Assembly: GCF_002699855.1 (NCBI RefSeq)
Contig: NZ_LKBW01000278.1
Coordinates: forward strand, 288-35,705
DNA: 35,418 bases
Origin: Pseudomonas amygdali
GTDB taxonomy: Bacteria > Pseudomonadota > Gammaproteobacteria > Pseudomonadales > Pseudomonadaceae
Direction of reading: 5' to 3'
Position numbers and translations under genes: made by a program. The notes below the pieces were generated by a model. That model worked only from the letters and a program-made list of their open reading frames with translations. It had not been told where the DNA came from and did no database searches. This document shows positions 7,696 to 16,186 of the stretch, piece after piece (within the stretch, counting starts at the first letter, position 1; each line of letters begins with the position of its first letter).

Positions 7696-8697
7696 TTACC
7701 TGATCTTCACAACTACTTTGCCTTTGGCACGCCCCCGTGCCAGGTATTCAAGTCCTTCTTTGGCCTGCTCAAGCGCAAAGACCCTGTCAATGACGGGTTT
7801 GATTTGCCCGCTTTCAAGTAACACGGCAATCTTCTCGAGTTGAGCCCCCTGCGGGCGTACGAACAGGAACGAGTAGGTCACGTGGTGTTTTTTCGCACGG
7901 CGCCTGATTGAGTGGCTCATCAGCCCGAAGAGGAAAGTGAAGAAGGCATTCATCCGGCGTGCCTTGGCGAACGCCTTATCCAGTGGCCCGACGAGGGATA
8001 CGATCAAACCTCCTGACTTGAGGATGCCGACGGCTTTTTTAATCGTGTCTCCTCGCGTTGTACCCAGCACCAGGTCGTAGTCGCGCAATACTTGCTCGAA
8101 TGCCTGCTTTTTATAGTCCACCACTTCATCTGCACCCAGGCTGCGCACCAGCTCTACATTGCCGGTACTGGTGGTCGTGGCGACGTTGGCCCCCAGGTGT
8201 TTAGCCAGTTGAATAGCGAAGGTGCCGATGCCTCCAGCCCCGGCAGGTATGAATACCTTCTGGCCGGGTTGAAGATTGGCGCGTTCTTTCAAGGCTTGCC
8301 AGGATGTAAGCCCGACCATTGGAATAGAGGCCGCTTGTACGAAATCCAGATTCGCCGGTTTAAGTGCAGCCGCGCGCTCAGGAACGGCTGCAAATTCGGC
8401 GATGCTACCTTTGCCGAGGTCAAAGATACTGGCGAAAATGGCGTCACCCGCCTTGAAGCGGGTGACAGCTTTGCCTACTGATATGACCACGCCGGAAAGA
8501 TCGCTGCCCATAATGGCGGGTAATTCGTACTTGAGGACGGCCTTGAACGTGCCCGTGGTAATCATGTTGTCGATCGGGTTCAACCCGGCCGCGTGAACTT
8601 CCACTAACAGTTCATCAGGCTTGATGGTCGGCAGAGGTACATGCGTTATCGCAATTTCAGGCGACTTGCCATAGCTTTCGAAGGTAAGTGCTTTCAT
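7696..8697 (-). CDS. NADP-dependent oxidoreductase, zinc-free quinone-reductase type (MDR superfamily)
   Basis: A 333-residue medium-chain reductase. The N-terminal GroES-like domain ends with the MGSDLSGVV and FKAGDAIFAS motifs. The Rossmann domain carries GAGGIGTFAIQLAKHLGA at ~150-170, followed by ATTTSTGN. The cysteine/histidine zinc ligands of true alcohol dehydrogenases are absent, so it resembles NADPH:quinone oxidoreductase and 2-alkenal reductase types that reduce activated double bonds. It sits in a minus-strand run with an alpha/beta hydrolase upstream (75-base gap) and an SDR downstream (77-base gap). A role in detoxifying reactive carbonyls is plausible but inferred. Confidence 0.9.
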   Translation of the reverse strand: MKALTFESYGKSPEIAITHVPLPTIKPDELLVEVHAAGLNPIDNMITTGTFKAVLKYELPAIMGSDLSGVVISVGKAVTRFKAGDAIFASIFDLGKGSIAEFAAVPERAAALKPANLDFVQAASIPMVGLTSWQALKERANLQPGQKVFIPAGAGGIGTFAIQLAKHLGANVATTTSTGNVELVRSLGADEVVDYKKQAFEQVLRDYDLVLGTTRGDTIKKAVGILKSGGLIVSLVGPLDKAFAKARRMNAFFTFLFGLMSHSIRRRAKKHHVTYSFLFVRPQGAQLEKIAVLLESGQIKPVIDRVFALEQAKEGLEYLARGRAKGKVVVKIR

Positions 8698-8772
8698 GAC
8701 GCTAGGTTTCCAGGGTCGTCTGACAGTGATGGGTTGTTTTTAAAAACGATGTGCAGTTGAAGTTCGAACGCT

Positions 8773-9633
8773 TTATGCAAGGAACTCCAGAGCCGTTGAG
8801 ACGAAGTCGGCGTGATACTGAAAGACGCAACCGTGGCCTGCGTCTTGATAAACCACCAGTTGCGCCTGCGGGAGACGTTGGCTCATATCGCGACTCAACT
8901 CGCTTGCTACCATGACGTCGCTGTCCCCGACGACGATAAGTACAGGCACCCGCAGGCGTGCAAGATCCTGCGCGGGTTGTTTGCCCCAGGCTTTGATTGC
9001 TTTGAGTTGGCGAAGCAGCAAGCGAGGCGTTGGCGGCTTGTCGCGGTCGACCGTACGTTCCTTCACCCTGCTCAGATAGTTTCTGGCAGCGCGTCGGCCA
9101 TTTAGCGTGGAGGTGAAAAACATATCGACCTTGGGGTCTCGCAGCCTCAGCAAGCCTTTGAGAATAAGTGGCCAGGACAGCGCACCTATGCGCTCGATAC
9201 CGTGTCCGCCTGCCGGTCCGGTGCCTGCCAGAATAACTTTGCGTACCAGATCGGGTGCTTTCAATGCCAGGTCCTGGGCCACGAAACCGCCCATTGAAAA
9301 GCCAATCAGATCCACTTGTCTGTAGCCCATTGCCCGCACCAGCTCGAGGGTGTCGCGAGCCATCTCGCCTATCGTCAGCGGCGCGGTGCCGGTCGATAAA
9401 CCAGCCCCGCGATAGTCGATGGCGATAACGTGATGCCTGGTAGCAAGACCATCAACAATGCTCGGGTCGAAATCGTCCAGTACCGCGCCCCAGTAGTTGA
9501 GCAACAAAAGCGGCACGCCACCACGCAAACCTGACTCGCGATAGGCGAAGGCAATGCCTGCGACTGTTGCGATTTTATTAGGCGCCTGGACAAACGACTG
9601 CGCCGAATGAGTCTGCAGATTTGAGCTACTCAT
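8773..9633 (-). CDS. Alpha/beta-fold hydrolase
   Basis: A 286-residue hydrolase. Visible catalytic elements are the nucleophile elbow IGFSMGGFVAQ (serine near residue 115), an acid in VVGDSDVM and the histidine in QDAGHGCVFQ. The N-terminal part (LLLLNYWGAVLDDFDP) matches the oxyanion-region HG-like loop, with NYWG in place of HG. The protein resembles the haloperoxidase/C-C hydrolase/esterase group, which cannot be separated by eye. It starts 16 bases before the end of the upstream SDR gene region, so both belong to one operon on the minus strand. Confidence 0.9.
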   Translation of the reverse strand: MSSSNLQTHSAQSFVQAPNKIATVAGIAFAYRESGLRGGVPLLLLNYWGAVLDDFDPSIVDGLATRHHVIAIDYRGAGLSTGTAPLTIGEMARDTLELVRAMGYRQVDLIGFSMGGFVAQDLALKAPDLVRKVILAGTGPAGGHGIERIGALSWPLILKGLLRLRDPKVDMFFTSTLNGRRAARNYLSRVKERTVDRDKPPTPRLLLRQLKAIKAWGKQPAQDLARLRVPVLIVVGDSDVMVASELSRDMSQRLPQAQLVVYQDAGHGCVFQYHADFVSTALEFLA

Positions 9634-9649
9634 GATGGGTACCCTGGTT

Positions 9650-10438
9650 TCAGGCTTTGGTCAGATAGCGCTCTGCGGCGTTCGCCTGTCGAATGTCCGA
9701 CAGCAACCCTTGCCGCGCGCCATCAAGCGCGTCCCATCGACCTGCAACGTGCAGTGGCGGAATGGTCACCAGTTCGCGACGATCGAAGCCCACCAGCGCT
9801 GCATCGACCAGTTCTTCAACGTCCATCACCTCGGGGAGGGTGTTGAGGTCGATCCCGGCGCGCTCCCAGATTTCGGTGCGGGTAGCTGCCGGCAGGACCG
9901 CCTGGATGTACACGCCCTTGGGTGCCAGTTCCAGGTTCAAGCCTTGAGACAGGAACAGCACATAAGCCTTGGTGGCACCGTAAACGGTCATACCGAGCTC
10001 TGGCGCCAAGCCCACCACCGAACCGAGGTTGACGATTGAACCGGTACCGGACTGCGCGAAGCTAGGGGCCACTGCGGCAGCGAGTCGCGTCAGCGCAACA
10101 ATGTTGAGGGCGACAAGCTTTTCAATAGCCTCAGCGCTCTGCTCAATGAATCCGCCGGACTGAGCAATACCTGCGTTATTGATAAGGACGCCGATCCGGG
10201 CATCGTCGCGCAGGCGAGTTTCAAGCGCTGTGAGGTCGGCAGAGTTGGTCAGGTCGGCCTGAAGCACTTCGACAGCTACGTCGTTTTCTTTACCCAGCCT
10301 TGCTGCCAGAGCATCGAGGCGTGGCTTGTCACGTGCGACAAGCACCAGGTTGTGGCCGCGACGGGCAAATCGCTCGGCATAAATGGCACCAATACCGCTG
10401 GAAGCGCCAGTGATGAGAACAGTGGAGAGAGTAGTCAT
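9650..10438 (-). CDS. Short-chain dehydrogenase/reductase (SDR), first gene of the redox cluster
   Basis: A 262-residue SDR: cofactor motif TGASSGIGAIYAERFARRG near the start, then VLVARDK, LINNAGIAQSG and the catalytic set in GSIVNLGSVVGL and VYGATKAYVLF. The ATG at 10438 is chosen because MTTLSTVLITGASSG puts the Rossmann strand at the normal distance and AGGA lies 9 bases upstream; the longer open frame to 10504 adds an arginine-rich leader without support. A promoter-like TTGACA lies ~150 bases upstream (10589-10584). Followed closely by the alpha/beta hydrolase, the reductase and a second SDR. Confidence 0.9.
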   Translation of the reverse strand: MTTLSTVLITGASSGIGAIYAERFARRGHNLVLVARDKPRLDALAARLGKENDVAVEVLQADLTNSADLTALETRLRDDARIGVLINNAGIAQSGGFIEQSAEAIEKLVALNIVALTRLAAAVAPSFAQSGTGSIVNLGSVVGLAPELGMTVYGATKAYVLFLSQGLNLELAPKGVYIQAVLPAATRTEIWERAGIDLNTLPEVMDVEELVDAALVGFDRRELVTIPPLHVAGRWDALDGARQGLLSDIRQANAAERYLTKA

Positions 10439-10759
10439 TGGTGATGTCCTGACAAGTAATGCAATAAGGGCAGCCAGGCGTTTGCGCCTGCGATTGTCGG
10501 TCACCCGGCAGGGCCTTCGACGCTGACGCAGAAGGGCCCTGCCAATTGATCCTTGGCGTTATGATCACGATCAAAATCTAAAATGTCAACGTATTGATGT
10601 TGGTCGACATCAAAATATGGCGAGGTCGTGTGCGCCTGCATTCATAGGCGAGAGGGGCGAAGAGAAATCTCGCGCGCAGGCGCTTTGGCCGCTCGGGAGA
10701 TGCGGCGCAGAGGGCGAAGTGGGCATATAGGCACGGGCGCTTTTGCGGGGCGCGGAGCG
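10439..10759. other. Non-coding gap between TetR gene and redox cluster
   Basis: About 320 bases without a credible gene. The right half (10640-10758) is GC-rich. The left half is AT-richer and carries the candidate promoter and two palindromes described separately. No intrinsic terminator with a clear U-tract was found after the TetR gene. Confidence 0.6.
10561..10612 (-). promoter_or_regulatory. Candidate promoter and operator region of the redox cluster
   Basis: On the minus strand, a perfect -35 TTGACA (10589-10584) is followed by weak -10 candidates around 10566-10560. Two palindromes surround it: TGATC-AC-GATCA at 10562-10573, overlapping the -10 area, and TGATGT-N6-ACATCA at 10595-10612, just upstream of the -35. 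The arrangement suggests a repressor- or activator-controlled promoter. The cognate regulator is not identified; the TetR at 10760-11359 has a different palindrome in its own promoter. Confidence 0.4.
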
Positions 10760-11359
10760 CTATGGTGTAAGCAAAAAAGACGCCATCGGTTTGAGTATCG
10801 ATTCGGCCGAGGCCACAGAGAGTTCGTCCGGCTTTCTGTCGATCGCCAATGAGGCATACCCATGCGCAGTGCTCCAGGCGAGGAAAGTGCGTTGCTCAAG
10901 CACTGTCGAGTCTGGTTCGGCACCGTTTTTTGCGACCCATGCTGTACGTATCGACTGACGAAGCAGTTGCAGCGTGGCTTCGCCTGAAGTGAGCAACCTG
11001 GGTAATGTGCGGTTGACCCCGCCCATTCCGAACATCAACCGGAAGTGCTGTGGGTAGTTTTTAGCGAAATTGACATAGCCTATCCCACAGCCCAGCACAC
11101 AGTCGCCAAGGTCCCGCTGCGCGGCACGGATAGCGTCGACCATCCGTTCATAACCATCGGCCACCACCTCTGCCATAAGGTTTTCCAGAGAGCCGAAATG
11201 GTGCGCAGGTGCGGCGTGTGAAACGTTCGCCCGTCTTGCGCATTCACGCAGTGAGAGTCCTCGCATGCCTGCTTCCCCCACGATGTCCCAGGCCGCCTGC
11301 CGCAAGACGGTCGGCAAGTTGCCATGGTGGTAAGTACGCGGGGTATCTGAGGTCGACAT
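10760..11359 (-). CDS. TetR-family regulator with WHG-type C-terminal domain
   Basis: A 199-residue regulator. It begins with YHHGNLPTVLRQAAWDIV, the typical opening of the TetR subgroup with a WHG-type C-terminal domain. The helix-turn-helix is at ~37-58 (LSLRECARRANVSHAAPAHHF, then GSLENL). The C-terminal domain (FAKNYPQHFRLMFG ... AWSTAHGYASLAID) agrees with the WHG family, where WxxxHG is usual; here it reads AWSTAHG. It is divergent from the alpha/beta hydrolase at 11476, and a 31-base perfect palindrome lies between the two starts. Autorepression and control of the hydrolase are therefore likely. Inducer unknown. Confidence 0.9.
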   Translation of the reverse strand: MSTSDTPRTYHHGNLPTVLRQAAWDIVGEAGMRGLSLRECARRANVSHAAPAHHFGSLENLMAEVVADGYERMVDAIRAAQRDLGDCVLGCGIGYVNFAKNYPQHFRLMFGMGGVNRTLPRLLTSGEATLQLLRQSIRTAWVAKNGAEPDSTVLEQRTFLAWSTAHGYASLAIDRKPDELSVASAESILKPMASFLLTP

Positions 11360-11402
11360 ACGAAGCTCCCTGTCATGAAATAAAAGTTATATAGCCATCG
11401 TA

Positions 11403-11433
11403 CAGCTTATCTTGTCAGTGACAAGATAAGCTG
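11403..11433. promoter_or_regulatory. Perfect 15+1+15 palindromic operator between TetR and hydrolase genes
   Basis: Left arm CAGCTTATCTTGTCA (11403-11417), centre G, right arm the exact reverse complement (11419-11433). The arms contain the TTGTCA -35 boxes of both divergent promoters, so a bound dimer would block both directions. Length and symmetry fit a TetR-family operator. Confidence 0.75.
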
Positions 11434-11440
11434 CTCTAAT
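11412..11440 (+). promoter_or_regulatory. Sigma-70 promoter of the alpha/beta hydrolase gene
   Basis: TTGTCA (11412-11417), 17-base spacer, TCTAAT (11435-11440); both boxes match consensus at 5 of 6 positions. The mirror-image TTGTCA on the minus strand (11424-11419) with TACGAT after 16 bases could serve the TetR gene. Both overlap the palindrome. Confidence 0.6.
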
Positions 11441-11475
11441 TGCTCCAGGTCTTATGGCTGGTGCGGAGAATACCG

Positions 11476-12360
11476 ATGAGCAAACTTACCAACAGGCTTC
11501 GATTATTGATGCTGCGGGGCACCTTCATGCTTGCCAGCCGTATTCTACCTGGCCCCACCGGAAGATACCTTGCCCGACGTTTCGTGACACCCCAGGCCGC
11601 AGGACGTGCCGAGGCTGCGGCTGCGCTGAGCGCATCGGCGGATGTGCAAACGGGTACTCTGGAACTGAACGGGATCAAGATCTGCACCTACGTGTGGGGA
11701 GATCCTTCCAGTCAACCTTATGTGTTGTTCTCCCATGGGTGGTCAAGCTACGCGATGCGTTTTGTCGGCTGGGTGCCGTTGTTACAATCGATGGGCTATG
11801 CGGTGGTTGGTTTTGATCAGCCTGCCCATGGATTAAGCTCTGGCGATATCAGCCACATGCCGCAGTTTGTGGAAGTGCTTCAGCAGGTAGGACGCCATTT
11901 CGGAAAGCCTGCGGCCGTGATCGCTCATTCGTTGGGCGCTTCGTCAATCATTTTCGCTCAGGAAGAGCAGTGGCGTCCCGACCGGTTTGTGTTGATTGCG
12001 CCGTTCCTGGCCCCGGCTGACAACGCGCTTCATCAGTTTGAAACTTTTGGTATCGCGCACAAGGTTTTCGCACCTTTTGAAGGATACTTGCATGCGCTGA
12101 GCGGCCGCCGCTTCGCGGATTACGACGCTTCTGCGCGACTGCAGTTGCTTGATCGTCCAGCGCTTATTATTCATGACCGCCGAGATCGCGAAACCCCGTG
12201 GGAAAAGGGTGCCCGGTTCGCAAAGCTATGGCCCGGAGCACGTCTTTTTACCACGGAAGGGCTGGGCCATAACCGGCTGATTGATCACCCCTCCGTTACT
12301 GCTGAAGTGATGGAGTTTCTGAAGCCGGATAGTCACTTGCCAACGCCGATTGAACCATGA
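11476..12360 (+). CDS. Alpha/beta-fold hydrolase
   Basis: A 294-residue hydrolase. Elements seen: the oxyanion-hole loop FSHGWSSYAMRF, the nucleophile motif VIAHSLGASS (GxSxG variant HSLGAS), the acid in IIHDRRDRETPW and the catalytic histidine in EGLGHNRLI. The ATG at 11476 is preceded by GGAG with proper spacing; the in-frame ATG at 11440 lies in the promoter -10 and is unlikely. Transcribed away from the WHG-type TetR gene and probably repressed by it; a small winged-helix-like gene follows 45 bases downstream. Substrate unknown, possibly an ester or lactone. Confidence 0.9.
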   Translation: MSKLTNRLRLLMLRGTFMLASRILPGPTGRYLARRFVTPQAAGRAEAAAALSASADVQTGTLELNGIKICTYVWGDPSSQPYVLFSHGWSSYAMRFVGWVPLLQSMGYAVVGFDQPAHGLSSGDISHMPQFVEVLQQVGRHFGKPAAVIAHSLGASSIIFAQEEQWRPDRFVLIAPFLAPADNALHQFETFGIAHKVFAPFEGYLHALSGRRFADYDASARLQLLDRPALIIHDRRDRETPWEKGARFAKLWPGARLFTTEGLGHNRLIDHPSVTAEVMEFLKPDSHLPTPIEP

Positions 12361-12405
12361 CCTGGCTGGAGACGCGGGTCGTGGTTCCTGAAGCTGGAGG
12401 TCACT

Positions 12406-12720
12406 GTGAGCAATCATCATTTTTCCGATGAGCTGGCCGTGCTGGAGATCGTTGACAGCGCCCATTTTTTCCGCCCTGGAAAGATGACGTCTGGTCAGCT
12501 GTACCTGAGTTTGATTCGTCTCCAGCCAGCGGTTCCGGCAATAGGGGAATTCATGGAGATGATCGATACTCTTGTGAAAGAAGGCCTGTTGATTTCAGGT
12601 GCCGTATTGCCCTGTGACGCTTCGTTTCCCTATGCGCAGCATATTATTTTCGGTCTTACCGAGGTGGGCGAGGCTGTAGTGCAAGCAACAAAGTCTGAGA
12701 TCGAAAGCGTCAACAGTTGA
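12406..12720 (+). CDS. Small hypothetical protein, possibly winged-helix
   Basis: A 104-residue protein starting with GTG at 12406 behind a strong GGAGG (12396-12400). The order of predicted elements suggests a small winged-helix fold: a helix with MTSGQLYLSLIRL, a helix FMEMIDTLVKEGLLI, then a wing-like FGLTEVGEAVVQ, where the LTxxGE pattern recurs in PadR/MarR-like DNA-binding proteins. I do not recognise a named family. It follows the alpha/beta hydrolase after 45 bases and is probably co-transcribed, so it would share TetR control. A regulatory role is inferred only. Confidence 0.65.
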   Translation: MSNHHFSDELAVLEIVDSAHFFRPGKMTSGQLYLSLIRLQPAVPAIGEFMEMIDTLVKEGLLISGAVLPCDASFPYAQHIIFGLTEVGEAVVQATKSEIESVNS

Positions 12721-12977
12721 GTGCATGCCCTCAGCCCGAAGCCCTTCCGCATACATGCTTCTTAAACCCGTCGTGCAAACGTTCCGTGCGCAATGCTTGC
12801 AGATTGTCGACCTTCAAAACTACATTAGCGGGGTTGAGGGCATTACGACATCAGTCGATAAAAACAGGAAGCCCAGACTTCCGCGCCCTTGAGAATGACA
12901 ACTTCTTTCCCTCTGTTTTTTGCACGACGATTGTGCGATGGCTGCCGCCTACGGTAACTCATTGAAGCAGAAAGAAA

Positions 12978-14009
12978 ATGATCGAACCCGAACGAATTGT
13001 GACCCTGTCCCGTGAAGTGGAATCTCTGGCAACTCGTGGCGTCAGCGATATACAACTGATCACCCGCCAGACTCGATTGCTGGCAATAAACGCGCTGATC
13101 GAAGCGGCGCATGCAGGTAAAGCCGGTCGGGGTTTTGCGGTGGTGGCCGAGGAGGTGAAGAATATCTCTGAGCAGATTTCGAAGATTGCCAGCGGTCTGA
13201 CTCAAGACCTGCAAGCATCGGTCAATGAACTGACCGAACTTGGTAAGGGCATGTGTTTTGATGTGCGAGGACAACGGCTGGCAGACCTCGCACTGAACCT
13301 GATCGAAATCATTGATCGCAATTTGTACGAGCGCACGTGCGATGTTCGCTGGTGGGCGACCGATGCATCGCTGGTTGATGTACTGATGACCCCAACTGCG
13401 CAGAGTCGCGCACACTCCAGTGAGCGCCTCGGCGTCATTCTGGACAGTTATACGGTGTACCTGGACATCTGGGTTGCCGATACAACCGGCTGCGTGATTG
13501 CGTCCGGTCGGCCCGATACCTTCGGCAAGGTTATCGGCGCGAATGTAAATGAGGCGACCTGGTTCAAGCAGGCGGTGCGGCACTCGTCTGGCGATCAATA
13601 CTTTGCCGGTGAAGTCGCTGTGGAGCCCTTGCTCAACGGCTCGCAAACCTGTGCGTTCAGTGCAGCCGTGCGCAGTAACGCCGGCAAACACTCACCTGTG
13701 ATCGGCGTCATCGGGATTTTCTTTGACTGGAAGAATCAGTCGGACTCGGTGATCAATGGCGTGCGTCTGAGTGATGAAGAGCGCACCCGCACCCGAGTGA
13801 TGATGGTCGATGCCAGCCACAGGATAATTGCCAGTTCCGACCCCCAAAGCCCGTTGGGCCACAGTATCGACTTGCAGACCAGGGCGGGGCAGGCCACCGG
13901 TTACAGCACACTGCCCAACAACAGCATTCAAGGGTATTCAATGACCCCGGGCTTTGAGACTTATCCCGGCATGGGGTGGCTGGGGGTGATTGAACAGCAG
14001 CTGCCTTAG
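12978..14009 (+). CDS. Soluble MCP-tip protein with C-terminal Cache-like sensor (reversed architecture)
   Basis: A 343-residue protein with no signal peptide or membrane helix. Residues ~24-62 match the highly conserved signalling hairpin of methyl-accepting chemotaxis proteins ([19 protein letters not shown], then [14 protein letters not shown]), which contacts CheA and CheW. Only ~25 residues precede it, so the usual methylation helices, HAMP and N-terminal sensor are missing. From ~150 on, the protein looks like a Cache-type sensor ([20 protein letters not shown], then ATWFKQAVR, and near the end [16 protein letters not shown] and [13 protein letters not shown]). It is convergent with a classical chemoreceptor. 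It could be a cytoplasmic receptor or adapter; function is inferred. Confidence 0.85.
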   Translation: MIEPERIVTLSREVESLATRGVSDIQLITRQTRLLAINALIEAAHAGKAGRGFAVVAEEVKNISEQISKIASGLTQDLQASVNELTELGKGMCFDVRGQRLADLALNLIEIIDRNLYERTCDVRWWATDASLVDVLMTPTAQSRAHSSERLGVILDSYTVYLDIWVADTTGCVIASGRPDTFGKVIGANVNEATWFKQAVRHSSGDQYFAGEVAVEPLLNGSQTCAFSAAVRSNAGKHSPVIGVIGIFFDWKNQSDSVINGVRLSDEERTRTRVMMVDASHRIIASSDPQSPLGHSIDLQTRAGQATGYSTLPNNSIQGYSMTPGFETYPGMGWLGVIEQQLP

Positions 14010-14040
14010 TTGCGCGTGCTTCCTGGCAGTCGGGATGTAG

Positions 14041-14071
14041 AGCCGCTGCCAGAAATTCTCTGGCAGCGGCT
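14041..14071. terminator. Hairpin between convergent chemoreceptor genes
   Basis: AGCCGCTGCCAG (14041-14052), 7-base loop, exact complement CTGGCAGCGGCT (14060-14071). It is a strong 12-pair stem between the ends of the convergent genes at 14009 and 14078. The U-tract is poor on both strands, so it may act as a two-way terminator or as a barrier to RNA decay. Confidence 0.6.
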
Positions 14072-14077
14072 TGAGCG

Positions 14078-15967
14078 TTATATACGGAAGCTACCCACCA
14101 GCTGCGTCAAGCGGGTGGATTGCTGTTCAAGGTCAGTGCAGGCGCGCAGGGTAGCGTTCAAGTTCTCCACGCCTTGCTGGTTCAGGGTATTGATCTCTGT
14201 GATATCCACATTGATCGCTTCCACAACGGCAGTTTGTTCTTCGGTCGCCGTGGCAACTGAATGGTTCATGCCGTCGATTTCGCCAATGCGTTCGGTAACG
14301 TGTTCAAGGCTTGCAACGGCCTTGTTGGCAATGCCGACCGTTTCAACACTTTCACGCTGGCTTTCGTTCATGAGCGCAACAGCCTCGCGAGCGCCCGATT
14401 GCAGCTGCTCGATCATCTCTTGCACCTGGCTCGCCGATTCTTGCGTTCGGTGGGCCAGGCTGCGTACTTCGTCGGCCACCACGGCAAAACCTCGGCCGGC
14501 TTCACCCGCGCGTGCCGCCTCGATGGCTGCGTTAAGGGCCAGCAGGTTGGTCTGTTGAGAGATGCCGGTAATCACTTCCAGTATCTGGCCGATGTTGGCG
14601 GTTTTTGTATTGAGCGTTTCAATCTGTTCACTTGCGTTGCTGATGCGCTTTGACAGGCGGCTCATGGCCGCGATGTTCTGCCCGACCACGTCCTGACCGT
14701 CCGAGGCCAGCGTGCGTGCATCGCTTGAATGGCCAGAGGCGCGCGCGGCGTTCTGGGCAATCTCCTGGGTTGCAGCGCCCAGCTCATTGATGGCTGCGGC
14801 CACGCTGTTGGTACGGTTGGACTGCTGATCGGAATTGAGCATCGACGAGTTGGAGGCATTCACTACCCGCTGGGCAACTTCATTGAGCTGTACCGTGGAG
14901 GAGGCTACTTCACGCATCGAGTCGTGGATTCGTTCTACAAAGAGGTTGAAGCCGTTGCCCAGATACCCGAACTCGTCTTCGCTCTGAATCGTCAAGCGTT
15001 TGGTCAGATCACCTTCGCCGGCAGCGATATCGTGCATGGCGCGGCCCATCAGGTTGAGCGGCCGCATCAGTACGCTCAGAAGCATTCCCAGCAGAAGGAT
15101 TATCAGCACCACCGCAATGACAGTCGCCACGATGGCCGAGTTTCTGAACTCGCCCAGTGCTGCATAGGCGATCTCTTTGTCCATCGCCACGCCCACATAC
15201 CAGTTGACGGAAGGCAGCCCGTCTACATGGGCAAACGTAAGAATCTGAGCTTTTCCGGCATGCTCGCTTTCGCTCAGGTTCTGGGACAATTTCGGCGTAT
15301 TCGCCGGGTAGACTTCTGCCAGCGTTTTCATTACCAGCGAAGTGTCCGGGTGGACCAGAATGCGGCCATTCGCATCGACCAGAAACGCGTAGCCGTCGCC
15401 ATGAAGGCGCAGCGAGCTGATCATTTTCACCAGTATTTCCAGGCTCAGATCACCGCCAATGACCCCGGATACACCCGATGCACTTTTGACCGGTGTGGCA
15501 AGAGTCACGATCAACCCTTTGGTCACAGCATCCAGATACGGTTCGGTGAGGATCGTCTTGCCTGCGCGCACGGCATCGACATACCACGGCCGGGTCCTGG
15601 GGTCATAGTCGGCCGGCATGTCATCAGGCGGCTGAGTGACGAAAGAACCATCGCTCTTACCCTGGTAAATACTCATGAAGGTGGCGATAAGCGTGGGTTG
15701 GCCGAGGGCAAGATTCTGCGCGTCGGTTGATTGCGGTGAAGACGCATTTTCCGCCAGGTTCTCTACCAGAAGAATTCGCCCTGAAAGCCAGTTGCGGATG
15801 TTGCCTGCGGTGCTGTCACCCGTCTGATTCAGGTTCTCCTTCAATTGCAGACGCAGGGCGTTGCGTTGCAGATAGTCGTTGTAAAACGTGAACAGGGTGA
15901 ATGCGGCGATCACTACGAGAGACGCCGCCAACAGGATTTTATGGCTGAATTTTAGCGATTTTGTCAT
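14078..15967 (-). CDS. Methyl-accepting chemotaxis protein (dCache sensor, HAMP)
   Basis: A 629-residue transmembrane chemoreceptor. TM1 lies at ~10-30 ([19 protein letters not shown]). A periplasmic double-Cache sensor follows (~40-275, with [20 protein letters not shown] and [12 protein letters not shown], typical of dCache_1). TM2 is at ~278-300 ([20 protein letters not shown]), HAMP follows it, and the long cytoplasmic hairpin has its tip at [20 protein letters not shown]. RPWYxxA-type pocket residues recall amino-acid-binding dCache receptors, but the ligand is not certain. No C-terminal CheR-binding pentapeptide is seen (it ends VGSFRI). A candidate FliA promoter is upstream. Confidence 0.95.
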   Translation of the reverse strand: MTKSLKFSHKILLAASLVVIAAFTLFTFYNDYLQRNALRLQLKENLNQTGDSTAGNIRNWLSGRILLVENLAENASSPQSTDAQNLALGQPTLIATFMSIYQGKSDGSFVTQPPDDMPADYDPRTRPWYVDAVRAGKTILTEPYLDAVTKGLIVTLATPVKSASGVSGVIGGDLSLEILVKMISSLRLHGDGYAFLVDANGRILVHPDTSLVMKTLAEVYPANTPKLSQNLSESEHAGKAQILTFAHVDGLPSVNWYVGVAMDKEIAYAALGEFRNSAIVATVIAVVLIILLLGMLLSVLMRPLNLMGRAMHDIAAGEGDLTKRLTIQSEDEFGYLGNGFNLFVERIHDSMREVASSTVQLNEVAQRVVNASNSSMLNSDQQSNRTNSVAAAINELGAATQEIAQNAARASGHSSDARTLASDGQDVVGQNIAAMSRLSKRISNASEQIETLNTKTANIGQILEVITGISQQTNLLALNAAIEAARAGEAGRGFAVVADEVRSLAHRTQESASQVQEMIEQLQSGAREAVALMNESQRESVETVGIANKAVASLEHVTERIGEIDGMNHSVATATEEQTAVVEAINVDITEINTLNQQGVENLNATLRACTDLEQQSTRLTQLVGSFRI

Positions 15968-16029
15968 GCCGATAAGGGCCTTTAGAGGGGGAGTGCCGAG
16001 ATGTGAAGTACAGCAAAAGCAATAGCGGT

Positions 16030-16049
16030 TTATCGGCGGGCGCGCCGAT
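16030..16049 (-). promoter_or_regulatory. Candidate FliA (sigma-28) promoter of the chemoreceptor gene
   Basis: The minus strand reads GCCGATAA at 16037-16030, an exact match to the FliA -10 box, 63 bases before the chemoreceptor start. The -35 region is only a partial match. The -10 overlaps an inverted repeat ATCGGCG-N4-CGCCGAT (16032-16049). Flagellar-sigma control is usual for chemoreceptors, so the call is plausible but weak. Confidence 0.4.
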
Positions 16050-16186
16050 TAATGAATGCTGGTTATCATATAAATGCTTCGCGGAGCGTCTATCACAGCG
16101 CCTCAGGGGCAAGGCGAGGCCTAATCCGATGATCAAGCGGGGCGGTGAATAGTAATGAATGAGGTTTGCCGCTGTATCGAAGGCGT

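Noticed and set aside
12843..13691. 282-codon minus-strand frame across the start of the MCP-tip protein
   Set aside because: Antisense to conserved MCP sequence; no family resemblance.
14729..15730. 333-codon plus-strand frame inside the chemoreceptor gene
   Set aside because: Antisense shadow of a well-supported receptor with all domains in place.
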